DNA of 64,000 bases, taken from contig CM042958.1 of the NCBI GenBank assembly GCA_023678885.1, positions 12,518,852 through 12,582,851 of the forward strand, written 5' to 3'. Position 1 is the stretch's first letter, and every line of letters starts with the position of its first letter. The notes under the pieces are model-generated. The model made no database searches, was not told the DNA's origin, and was given only the letters and a program-made list of their open reading frames with translations. Both the position numbers and the translations under genes were made by a program. This DNA is from Pogostemon cablin (Eukaryota; Streptophyta; Magnoliopsida; Lamiales; Lamiaceae). Positions 48,149 through 59,302 of this stretch are shown in pieces.

Positions 48149-48990
48149 TGAATAGGGTTGTGCATGGTAATTGAATATTACCGAACTTGTATCGAAACCA
48201 AACAAAAAAAGTTCCAAATCGAAAAAAATTCGTTGACTATTTTTACTTTTCCGAACCTAACCAAACTGAAATATTTAACGATATGGACTTGTATATCATC
48301 TGATAAACCGTATCAAACCGTACCGAACCGAAAAATCGAATACAAATATACTTTAAAATAAAACTTTATACCCTATTAAAACTCAATAATAAAAAATAAA
48401 TAGTATATTCTACCTTAAATTAATATTTTCCTTCTAAAATATATTTATTAATTTAATAATTTAAACTCCATATTATAAAAATAGTTCATCTTTTACTTTA
48501 GATATTAAAATATTATTAATTATTTAATTTTTATTTTATAAATGTATAAATTCTTACTTCTACAAATTTATTTTCTCTAATTATATAATATGATAAGGAT
48601 TAATATACAATATTAAATAATTGTTTGTATATAATATTAGTTATAATATTTTAAATAAATTTTAAAATATATTTTAATTTATTTTAAATGTATTTATAAA
48701 TACACAATTATAAATCAACGTTTAAATCTTATTTTAAAAATAAATATTAAAAAAATTATAAATGCATATGTTTGGTGAATTTGTTACATCAAACTGCACC
48801 GATCCGAACCATATCGAATATCCATGTATAATCGAAAATCCGTCCCGAACCATAACGAATTATATAAAAACCGTACTGTTATCGAATCGAATTTCGGTAT
48901 GATATTAAATTTTTTATTTATAAAAAAACCCATACCAAATTTTTAGTATGAATTTTTAAAATATCCATACCCTTTCTCGTACCAAACAAC
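48149..48990. mobile_element. hAT-like MITE rich in AACCG motifs (probable)
   Basis: The left part (AGGGTTGTGCATGGTAATTG...ACCGAAC) and right part (AACCATAACGAAT...CATACCCTTT) carry clusters of ACCGAAC/AACCG words on both sides of a 400-bp AT-rich core, the layout of 18318-19008. Exact ends and target duplication not resolved. Confidence 0.4.
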
Positions 48991-49128
48991 GCCTAACCAT
49001 GACAAATAAAATTGTTCAATTGTAACAGCGCTCTAGTGAATCATGTGCTACTTATTTATTATTACTAATATGAAATTAGTACAATAAAATTTTGTAATTA
49101 CTTTTTGAAAGTCAATGGCATTTCAGAT

Positions 49129-49851
49129 CAGTGATTAGAAAATCGGATCGAATAATAAATCGAAAGAGACAACGGTTAGAGGTTCAACTGGTCGGACCGA
49201 TTTAACCGGACGGTTAAACCGGAAAATTGAATTTTACATATTTTCAATTATATTTTATAAAATCAATTATAAAAATATATAATCACCTAAATTATTTTTT
49301 AAAATTTAAAATATAATTTAAAATCAAAATATAATTAAATAAAAATATCTGTAGTTAATAATTTATACTCCCACCGTCCGCCCGAAAGAGGGCATTTGCT
49401 TTTGTGCACGTTGATTAAGGAATATTGTTATTTAATGTGTAGTTGGTAGTTGTATTAGTGGGATGTGTACTCCATAATTTAGTTGTATTAGTGGGTGTGT
49501 GTGAGTCTCATGTGTGTAAAAAAGGAAATGACCCTCTTTAGAACAGACGATCAAAATGGAAAAAATACCCTCTTTTGAGCGGACGGAGGGAGTACTTCAT
49601 ACTACATAGTTTATAATATACCCACTCAATATTATAATTCATAATTTAATTCAAAATATAAATATTATGTTATAAAATAAATAAAAATAAAAGTGAAATA
49701 TCATAAAAGTTTAAAAAAAATAAAAAAAAATATTGAAACCGATTCAACTCGGTTCAATTCCATAAACAATTTTTTAGCCCTTCTGGATCGGTTTTGGAAT
49801 CGATTCCCGATCCAACCGGTTGAACCGGCCGGTCCGATTTTCACATCATTG
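49129..49851. mobile_element. Non-autonomous hAT-type element with nested MITE
   Basis: The left end CAGTGATTAGAAAATCGG and the reverse complement of the right end, CAATGATGTGAAAATCGG, match over 18 positions with few changes. Flanks are TTTCAGAT and TTTCAAGAT, close to an 8-bp hAT duplication. Subterminal GGTTAAACCGG/CCGGTTGAACCGG blocks are shared with 16388-16950. A family A MITE (49368-49592) is inserted inside and is younger. Confidence 0.75.
49368..49592. mobile_element. Stowaway-like MITE (family A), nested in hAT element
   Basis: Starts CTCCCACCGTCCGCCC and ends GAGCGGACGGAGGGAG, flanked by TA. One of the best-preserved inverted pairs in the window. Confidence 0.85.
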
Positions 49852-50014
49852 TTTCAAGATAATATACCGCCCGACATTTCCACGTTGTTCTTTGGCGCGA
49901 AATGAACCTGTGTAAACTAATTAGGGTTCCTTTTTGGTTCAAAAAACAATAAAAATAATTAGGGTTCCTTGATAGAATTCGATTGATTTCCTCTCTGTAA
50001 ACGAACTAATTGAA

Positions 50015-52490
50015 ATGGCGACAAAGCGTGCTTCAAAGCGAAGGCGCAAGGACTCAACCGGCGATTCTGCTGTAGAAGAGAAGGAAGAACAACCGCCTCA
50101 AGCAGGAGTTGATGAAAATAGTGAGAAATCGATTGGGGAATCCGCAAAGAAGGAGAGAGAAAATCAGTCTCCGGTGGTTGTTCTTGCTCATGGCGCAGGT
50201 GCTCCTTCCTCCTCTGACTGGATGATTAAGTAAGGGCTTTTCTTCAACCCCCTGCAAATATGTATGCCTATGTCTCGCTGTTTATGTTCATGGTTTTGTT
50301 TCTTGCTTATTCAATATAGAGTTTGATTGTAGGTGTTGGTTGAGGAGTTGGGCACTATTTGCATCATTTAAAAAAAAATAAAATAAAAAAATGCTACATA
50401 CCTTCTCCAACTAAATTGTGTGTTTTTGCATTGATGGAGCGAAGCTGTAACTTTTCCCTTGTAGATTCATCTTAGTAGAGAAGTATGTTGCCTGAAGTTA
50501 GCAACTTTTTGGTTGTGGTTGGGAAAGGGATGAATAGTTTGATAATTTTCATGTTCTTGAGGTTGAAAGTTGTGATCGAAGTTTTTTTTGGAAGACTATG
50601 CATATGAAGGTAGAATTAGTTCCTTATAACGTATTGTCAAACTCGAATAAATTTAAAATTTTTGAATGAGAATGAGATTTTTTGGAAACTTTCAACGGCT
50701 TTTATGGGGTTGTAATTGCTAATGCGTACTCTATGCAGATGGAAAGCCCTGCTGTCCAAGGCACTTAATGCTGTTGAAGTTGTGACCTTTGACTATCCTT
50801 GTGAGTACTTGCATCTTCTATTTTAATTATTCTATGTTGTACCCAAAGAAATCTTTCCGGTTTTATTACGTGTATTAAGATCAAACAAAAGGATGTACTT
50901 ATTTCAGAATAACCAACCTGTTGATAAGTTACAATTACTAGATTCAAAAGCTAAGGAGATTTGGGATGCATTTCAGAATAAGGCACAAGGGTTTATTGAT
51001 CCTTTTAATTGAACTGTCGGCAGACTTTGCTGGAGGAAAGAAAAGGGCTCCTCCAAAGGCTGAGAAATTGGTTGATTTTCACTGTGACATTGTCAGAAAC
51101 ACCATGGCTAAGTATCCTGGACATCCACTGGTTTTGGCTGGGAAGTCCATGGGGTCAAGGTAATTTCCATAATGTTTCTCTTAGTTGATGGGATTTATTT
51201 TATGTGAAATTTGCATCTTTTAATACATGCGTTCTACGAATTTATCCAGGGTCAGTTGTATGGTTGCTGGAGATAAAGACGTTGCTGCTTCTGCTATAGT
51301 TTGCTTGGGATACCCCCTTAAGGTTCGCCATTCTAGTTGTGGCTTTCTGTTCTGTAAAATTTTTTTTTTTTTTTAAATAGGCATGGTTGTTCATGTTTTT
51401 CCCCTTGTAGCAAAGTTGTAATTTATGCAATGTGCTAATATTAAAATTAAATTCAGATGTCTACGCAAAGCCAGTCTTACAATGTGATATTCTGTTTGTT
51501 GATGTATCATCTCATCAGTTGTTCAATTTGAATAATTGGAGTTACAAATATTGTGAGGTACATTCTAGATGTTTGAGATCGTACAGTATGATTGTCACTC
51601 TTTCAAACTTTTCTCACAATAGTTTTGATGTGGTCTTCACGTTGACAATATTTTTTCCTAGAAGAATAAGTAAATCGACCATGCAGAAGTTATTTTCACA
51701 TGAATCCAGCCTGTGAGTTTTTTTGGGAAGTAATCTTGTTTCTACGTCATTATTATTATTTTAATCACAATATTTGTTGTTGGTATTGCCATTTCGTAAT
51801 TTCTCTTTGTTTCCATGATCTGCATATAGACAGTTACAGTTTATGTTAGTGCACACATCTAAAGCTTCTATTTCATTTATGGGTAGCGTACTTACTTGAG
51901 CTGCTAATATATTAGGGCAAAGGTGGTGCAGTCCGGGATGATACACTGATGCAACTTACAGTCCCTGTAATGTTTGTACAGGTAATAGTTCGCCTCAAAT
52001 ATACGCTACTTGATAGTTGTACCTACTTTTATGTGATTGCAATCCTATTGTGATTGCATGGATTTGGCTTTAATTTAACATTAGGAATGACGGGCATGTT
52101 AGTTAATATTGGAAGCACAACCGACTAATGATTTTTATGTTCCCTTTATTTTCTTTTCTTGAATTAAATTCCATTATTGCTCGAACTTGGAAATCCAGGT
52201 TCATTAGCATTACTTTCACTCAATTTGAACTCTCATTTTCATTTATTGAGGTGCATATTTACACGTAGTGTCTCTTGAAGGGTAGCAAAGATGGGCTCTG
52301 TCCACTGGAAAAGTTGGAAGCGGTGACGAAGAAAATGAAGTCCATTCATGCATTGCATGTCATTGAAGGGGGTGACCACTCATTCAAAATTGCGAAAAAG
52401 CATCTGCAATTAACAGAATCCAATCAAGAGGATGCAGAGGAGCTCGCTGTTCATGCCATTGCGAATTTTGTTTCATGTTGCCTTACGTAG
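50015..52490 (+). CDS. Alpha/beta hydrolase, TEX30/KANL3-like
   Basis: Six exons: 50015-50229, 50739-50800, 51024-51159, 51250-51322, 51916-51981 and 52281-52490, giving 253 residues. The N-terminal 50 residues are charged and basic at the start (ATKRASKRRRK), possibly a nuclear signal. Then VVVLAHGAGA (HGAG at 59-62, oxyanion loop), VEVVTFDYPY, LVLAGKSMGSRVS (nucleophile elbow, Ser134), FVQGSKDGLCP (Asp188) and VIEGGDHSFK (His217), a complete catalytic triad in family order. The family (testis-expressed 30/KAT8 regulatory NSL complex subunit 3 hydrolase domain, related to dienelactone hydrolases) has many uncharacterised plant members; the substrate is unknown. The 5' end of exon 3 restores TAC (Y) by splicing at 51023/51024; an upstream in-frame stop excludes the longer open frame. 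Confidence 0.92.
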
Positions 52491-53174
52491 GTGACATCTT
52501 AACACTGAACTCTATTTTCTGTACTAAGTAGTCAGTTTTTGTGGAAGATTATCCCCGGTGTTCTTATGCTTTTGGTGCAAATTATCTGTACATATGGTCT
52601 GTTGTATCTATGTATGCTTGATGTTCATTCTATGGTTCACATCTTCCAGTGGGCGTGTAAAATGACAGATGGAGATTAAGTTTATTAATTGCAGAAGTGG
52701 GGTTTCTTCGTTCTCAAATGCCTTAAAATTGAATCCCTTTTCCACTGAGCTAATTAGTATATATTCTGCAGTTCCGTGTTCGTAATGTTTGGTCGAATAT
52801 CCTTATCTTGTCAGCATTTTTAATGGTGTAGATGGAGCTAGAAAGTTTTCAGTTTTTGCCAAATTTGCTACTTATATTCGAAATAGCATTCTGTGAAAAA
52901 CTGGCATCAATTGTCACATAGCTATATGCAGTTTTTATCAATAATTTTCACCTCTCATGCATCTAATGAGTATATGATTTCGTTTTAGACACTAGCATAT
53001 ATTGTTAATACAAGTGAAGAACAAAATAATAATTTCTATACATGGCAAAAAAAGGGAATATATGCATTTGGAGTGGGTTTGTGGGACTAGAAAAGTAGAT
53101 TCAAAGTATGATTTAACACAAAGTGACCCCCCCAATATCCAACCCACCCCCCACCCCCCACACCCACCCATGTG
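52491..53174. other. Spacer between the hydrolase and the dehydrin-like gene
   Basis: Probably hydrolase 3' UTR to about 52900, then the promoter of the next gene. A C-rich tract (CCCACCCCCCACCCCCCACA) lies at 53143-53162. No further gene seen. Confidence 0.55.
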
Positions 53175-53182
53175 TATATATA
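53175..53182 (+). promoter_or_regulatory. Probable TATA box of the Lys/Ser-rich protein gene
   Basis: TATATATA 73 bp before the start codon at 53255, following the C-rich tract. Spacing is suitable for a short leader. Confidence 0.45.
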
Positions 53183-53254
53183 TCAACACTTGGCCCTCTC
53201 TGCCAAAACATAAAATCTCAAATCACAAATAGAAGGCCTAGTTCAATTCACGTC

Positions 53255-53733
53255 ATGGCATCAATCCAGTGCCACAAGCCATCTGATCAAACCAACCATC
53301 AACAAGTTCAGTCATCAACCTATCACCAAAAAACCACCACACCTGAGACTAACAATAACAAGAACCACGGTTCCCACGAGCACTCCTTCTCCGACAAAAT
53401 GAAGGAGATGGGCCGCAAAATGTTCAACCATCACGACCGCCAAGATCAGAATCAGTCCTCTGCTTCTGGTGTTGAGAAGAAGAAAAAGAAGAACCCGGGG
53501 AAAAGTACAGAAGAGCATGAAAAGCATCATTGCATGCCCAGGATGCTGGACCACATTAAAAAGAAGAAGAAGAAGAGTAAGACGGGCAGCCACGGTGGAA
53601 GCAGCAGCAGCAGTGAGAGCGACAGCGACAACGAGAAGGCTAGAAAAAAGGTAAATCAACACTATAATGAACTTACATTTTGTTATTGTTTGAAACTAAG
53701 TTCGTTTTTTCGGTTATGTGTATGCAGGATTAA
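53255..53733 (+). CDS. Small hydrophilic Lys/His/Ser-rich protein, dehydrin-like
   Basis: Two exons: 53255-53650 and 53728-53733; the second contributes only Asp and the stop. 133 residues, starting MASIQCHKP. The protein is almost wholly hydrophilic: a Gln/Asn/Thr-rich first third, HSFSDKMKEMGRKMFNHHD (about residues 47-65), a KKKKKN run, the segment PRMLDHIKKKKKKSKTG, then SSSSSESDSDNEKARKKD. The serine run followed by acidic residues resembles the S-segment of dehydrins. RMLDHIKKK is at best a distant echo of the K-segment core (family: G-I-M/L-D-K-I-K-E-K). Histidine richness recalls HIRD11-type metal-binding dehydrins. Dehydrin membership is therefore plausible but unproven; it could be an unrelated intrinsically disordered protein. 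I chose the ATG at 53255 because the upstream frame is only TATA/leader sequence. Confidence 0.7.
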
Positions 53734-56700
53734 GATTTGAGAGAGGGAGGTGCATGAAAAGGTATACTACTATATATGAAATCTGAATAAAGAAGTATAT
53801 ATAAGATATTCTCCATCTATTATGATGAATTATATATGTATTTATCTGAATGATCTTTATATAATTTTGAAAGATCTCCCATCGTGTGTTCTTGAACTAG
53901 TAACTGATCACTTGATTGGTTTAGTTTAATTTGTCAATTTAATGGGGTTTTATTTTCTCATCTTAGTTATACTTATACATTTATTAAACGATTAATATGA
54001 GGATCATGCCACAGGAACTTCATAACTAGCTTGTTAGGTTCCCTGGTATCAATTTGAAATTAACAAATGATTCCTTCGTTGCACCCGTTATAAGTGGTGC
54101 ACCACTTTACACTCTTAAGAGTTTTGTGTTAATTTTTAGAATATAATTGTAATTTTATCCCTTTGGTTCATGTAATATTTTGTATTATTTTATCCTTGCG
54201 ATAATTATATGAGAAATTGCGAAAGATGCCCCGAATAATAGTTGAATTTAAAAAATGCAACTTTTTTACTTTTTTGCTCCTTCTCATTACTAATTAATTC
54301 ATAGTCGCATTTATAGTCCCTTTTAGGATCGCATGAAAAAAAAATGTGTATGAAGTCGCAAACAGTTGCGGGTGTAGTCGTTGTGTATGAAATTGTAGAT
54401 GTAGTCGTAGAAGGGGTCACAAATTATAATTCATTATGTTCAAAATTTTTAAAAAATGGCGAAAAAGAAAACGAATGACATTTTTAAAAAATGAACTATT
54501 AAAATCTTATTATATTATTTTGCTCTATTAATATCTTATGATGCATGGTTTTTGGAATCTTTGTTTAGATCAAAATGGAATTTTTATTTTGGAATTTCGG
54601 ATAACCGTAACCATATCATTTCTCTTTATTAAGTTTGAAATTTCAATTTATGAGATTATTTGAGATCAATCACAAATCGATAATTTGAAATTGCAACCTT
54701 ATTTACTTTTTTTTTTCCAAAAAAGAAATAAAAAAAATTATTGAACATTTTAGATAAATAATTTCTTTTTAGATTCTAACTATAGTAACTAAGGGGAGGT
54801 TTCTTTCTTTATTCCCCAAAGGTGATTAAAGTTACCACTATGTGTTGTTCATTGATAAGTAAAATATAATTTTATTTTTTAAGAAAAAGAATTTTTTTTG
54901 AAAGTCACTACTTAATATTATGATGGACAAAGACTTTGGGCCTTTCCAACATGGGATTTTGTAGGATGTTAAACAAAATGCACAAAAACAATTTATATTC
55001 TCTTTAAAAAACTAAATAGTTTTTTCCCCTCTCTCTCGTGATTTAATAACTAATTTTAAGCTGAGAAATAAGCAATAACAATAGACTGATTCAAAATATT
55101 TTTTAGTAATTTAAAAAAAAAAAAAAACTTACCAAAAGCACAATAATTATTACTGCCCAATTTTATTCTAGATGTACTTTTATTATGAACTTTATCTATG
55201 TTGAAATATGACCACATTTTAAAAAAGATCTTATTTGAAATATAGTTTGAAGCAATTGATTTTCCTCCCATCTTCCTACAGAAAGTAAAATAAATAAATA
55301 AATGATTATTTGTCTGTGAGAGTAAGAATTGGTCTCAAGCAGATATCTTTTCATAGGAAGAAGTTTCATGAAAATTATGTTAATTCATAACGAGAAAATA
55401 AATTAAATATTGTCAAATAATACGGTAAATAATTTTGAATGCAATAATGACATATGACGAAGTCAATTTGAAATAAATTCTAAAAAGGCAAAACTGCAGA
55501 TGTTGCTCATGATAGGAACCAAATAACAAGGCCCATATTAAATAATGATATATTAAATATATTTAATTTAGAAGTTCATATAATGTTAGGCTTATTATTT
55601 GTAGGCATAAATGTCACTTTCATTTTTCAGCAGTTGAAGAAATTCCACAAAAACACGGTTACACATTCATGCTACATATCTCTATTAATTATACCTCTTT
55701 ATTTACTTTTAAGTAATATATAAGCATACATTAATTACCAAAAACCACACTCTTTCCTTTAAGTTATTTATCTAATTAATACTATATAAATTATTCATAA
55801 AATGGTTTTTTTATCGGACAAAGTTAGTTGTTAGTTGTTAGTAGTTAGTTCACCAAGTTTCCATACACCCTTATTCTCCCAAACCTCCTTATAACTCTCA
55901 CTCCTATTCGTTCACAATGGGAATTGAACCCGGGTCACTCATACTACATCATCCTTACTTTCATTAATATTATTTTTTATTACTAAAATATTATCACTTT
56001 TTATTAATTTCACGGATCAAAACAATTATGTAAGACGGTGTCACTAAAATATTTGTGCTAAAAAGTTACACTACTATGTTATTATCAGTGTTATTATAAG
56101 CTTATCCAGAAATTTAAATTATTTAGATCATGTATTATCAATGCTGTCAATTTTTATTAAAAAAATTTTTAATTCGATTGTGAAGTTTTTATTATTATTA
56201 TTACTATTATTACTACTATTATTATTATTATTATTATACTTTCCATTAATGAGAAATAATAGATATATAGTGAATTATTTTATTAACAAATTTGTACAAA
56301 TATAAATAAAAAATATACTAATATCTTTAACAAAATGAGAGAAAAAAAAAACAATCGTACGTGATTCGAATAACACAAGTGAGGTTGCACTATACTTTGT
56401 GTTTCAATCAGAATTGTCTAATTTTTATACTAATATTAATCATTACGTATATAATAAATCGCCTAAAAAGTCGATCGAGAGTTGAAAGAACTTTGATGAA
56501 ATTTGAAAAATGTCAATTTTTTTTTCATACTCGCAATTAACTTTAAATAATAAATAAAATTGAAGTAGCTAGGGACTAAGCTGAAATAATGTAGTATTAG
56601 AGTTTCCTAATTTTCTAGATTATATTTGTCGTTGTTAGGAAATGATCAGTTGCATCAAGCATGAATCTAGATGTTCAACTCTGAATTTTGAAATAAAAAA

Positions 56701-57510
56701 TTAAAAAATCTAGTAAAACCACCCATTTTGTAATTCCAAAAATAAATTTAATTTCGGAATATACATAAAGTTAATACTCTGAGAAAATTGTAGAAAGACT
56801 CAATTAATTAATCGACCAATACTAGGTAATTTCTATGAATCGAATAATTCTTTTAGGGTGTGTAATTTTTCTTTATTTATTTGTTCGTTGAAAAAAAAAA
56901 ACCTCTGAATTATGAATTATCACTAATAGCATGTTGCAATCACCTGACCACTGGCTCCTACGTGAGTGATTTAAAAAAAATATTAAATTATCAATATTTA
57001 TAATTTTCAAACTTCACACCTATTAAAAATTTTAAAACCATAAATTGATAGATTTTCTTGTTCTTCATTCTTGTTATTCATATAAATAATGACAAAGAAG
57101 ATAATAAACCTAAGTAATAGGAGTACAATTTTATTTTCTCTGTTTCTAACTCATTTCATGTTGGTTCAGCTTATTGTTCGAAATATTGAACTACATTATT
57201 AATTTGGAAGATTATTACTGCTAATCTATTTTGTGTATAATGATTATTTACATAACATTTAATTCTTCCAAGTTAAATTTAATAATTAGCCCTCAAAGAA
57301 TAATTTCAAAATATATAGACTTTGATTAAATAGATATGAGTAATTTTAGTTCACTTATTTTTTTAGAAGACCCCACCCCACGTATAACGAACATACAAAT
57401 TCATTAATTATAAAATAAACATTAGATTTTAATGCATTGTTTTGACCAAAAATATTGTAGTTGTGACATGTATAGGTATCAGTTCGAATTAATTGAATAA
57501 GAGTTAAAAC
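53734..57510. other. Gene-poor AT-rich interval
   Basis: No gene recognised. It contains repeated GTAGTCG words at about 54360-54415, a truncated SINE at 55807-55945, and an ATT/TTA trinucleotide tract at 56190-56236. Confidence 0.55.
55807..55945 (-). mobile_element. 5'-truncated SINE, same family as 57511-57709
   Basis: Shares TTTATCGGACAAAGTTAGTT, ACACCCTTATTCTCCCAA and AAACCTCCTTATAACTCTC with the 57511-57709 copy. It ends soon after the B-box region (GAATTGAACCCGGGTC), so the A-box end is missing. Confidence 0.65.
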
Positions 57511-57709
57511 TTTTTTATCGAACAAAGTTAATTGTTAGTATAGTTAGTAGTTAATTCACCAAGTCTTCATACACCCTTATTCTCCCAAGCCTCCTTAAAA
57601 CTCTCACTCTTATATGTTCCCAATGTGAACCTATTCGTTTCCAATGTGAATCGAACTCGGGTCACTCACTTGTGTAAGGAGCCCAGTGACCAAGTGGACT
57701 AGCCCACTT
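57511..57709 (-). mobile_element. tRNA-derived SINE
   Basis: On the minus strand from 57709: GGGCTAGTCCACTTGG (A-box-like), GTGACCCGAGTTCGATTC (B box), then a body ending in an A-rich tail (TCGATAAAAAAG). AGTTAAAA flanks both ends (57502-57509, 57710-57717), an 8-bp or longer target duplication. About 199 bp. A truncated relative is at 55807-55945. Confidence 0.8.
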
Positions 57710-57717
57710 AGTTAAAA

Positions 57718-59076
57718 AACTGAGCCAATTGACACCATCATCATGTTATCTTGGGCCTGTTCTTGCAATCCAGAACTTAAGTTTATTCATTTTAGGGTAA
57801 ATTGTCTGGAAAGTTCTAACTTTTACTTTGATTGCTAATCAATTTAAATTTATAAGAATTTGTAAAAAAGTAATCCACTTTAAAGAGATTTGCAAATCGA
57901 GCCACGTATTAGTTTAAAGTATTATTCATAAAATTTAATATTTATTTTTAGAATTTAAAATATTTAAGAGTTTAACTATCTATAAAATTTTTAGATTTAT
58001 ATGTGAACCTAATTTATATCAAACTCACTCGCTATAAATCACCAAAGGATAAATGTAGGATAAGATATGTCATAAATTCATTCATGTATAATTATAATTA
58101 TTATATCTTAACAATTAACAGTACTAAATTTTAAAGTAAGCATTAATTATAAAATATAAAATAGATATAAACCACTAAAATGTAACTATAGTTGGACTAT
58201 TATCTTAAATTAAATTGGATTTTTGTTTGTTCTAATATAATTTTACATTAAATAAATAATTTTATGCATGATAAGCAGAATTTCAACATCACCATATTCT
58301 GATAAATTATGAATGGCTTCTAGAAAACTTATCTCATGGAGAATTGGATTATTTGATCCAATTAATATAGAGTGACTAAAATACATTTACAAAAGACACA
58401 AAATAAATAATATACAAAGGAGATGAAAAAAAATAAATAACAGTCAAATTTGTAGTATTAAAACTTTTCAATATTATATCCTTGAATTTCTGGAAGAAGC
58501 ACCCAATTTCTGGATGGATTTCACCCTAATGATTTTCTTATTTTTATAAAATTTGGTATTTTCCAAGTTAATATGATTGGTGGATTAGTAATAGTCAAAG
58601 CTAAGTGGCAATAATATTTGACCACAATTCTTACCTACATATAAGTCAAACTTTATACTATGAGAAATTTAGGTACACATCATTCAACCTACACTGAATC
58701 ACCATTATTATACCTTTCTATTTAATACTAGAAGTTAATTTAAATAGTGACTTGTCTTAAATGATTAAAAATAATAATTAATCTCCATTTTAAAGTTTTG
58801 ATTATTTTTCTTCATGGGTTCAATTCAAATTTTGTTTTATTTTTTCTTTCTTTTTTAATTTAATAATAAAATAAATTATTTTATACTTTTTTCATTTAGT
58901 TCATTTCACCAACAATATTAATTTATCTGTTATAAATTAATTTATTACACTAATTAATATTCTTTTCCTACACATTACACTCTTTCAGTTGAAAAATCAT
59001 GAATTAATATATAATAATTTCTTATTAGCTAAAGAAATTATTTTTTTAATAAAAAATCAAGAATATTAATTTGTTA
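57718..59076. other. AT-rich intergenic DNA
   Basis: No gene and no clear element. Around 57790-57910 there are words (AATTGTCTGGAAAGTTC, GTAATCCACTT) like those in the arms of Mutator-like foldbacks, but I could not find a partner arm. Confidence 0.45.
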
Positions 59077-59302
59077 GGCAAAGACTTGTGTGAGACCGTG
59101 TCACATAAGTGATAACTTTTGTATTGAAAAGTGATACTAAATTAATGAAAAGTGATAATGTTATGTAATGAATAATTTATAGTATAAATGAAAAGTGATA
59201 ACGTTTAATAGCGAAAGTGATAACGTTTTATAACAAAAGTGATAATTATTTTAAAAAGTGTAAAATTGTCTCACGTGAGATGGTCTCACGCAAGACCTAT
59301 CC
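59077..59302. mobile_element. Mutator-like MITE with perfect 9-bp duplication
   Basis: A 226-bp element. The left end GGCAAAGACTTGTGTGAGAC and the reverse complement of the right end, GGATAGGTCTTGCGTGAGAC, match. AATTTGTTA flanks both sides (59068-59076, 59303-59311). The interior has repeated AAAAGTGATAA words. Degenerate relatives are at about 37221-37475, 44695-44900 and 60715-60870. Confidence 0.87.
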
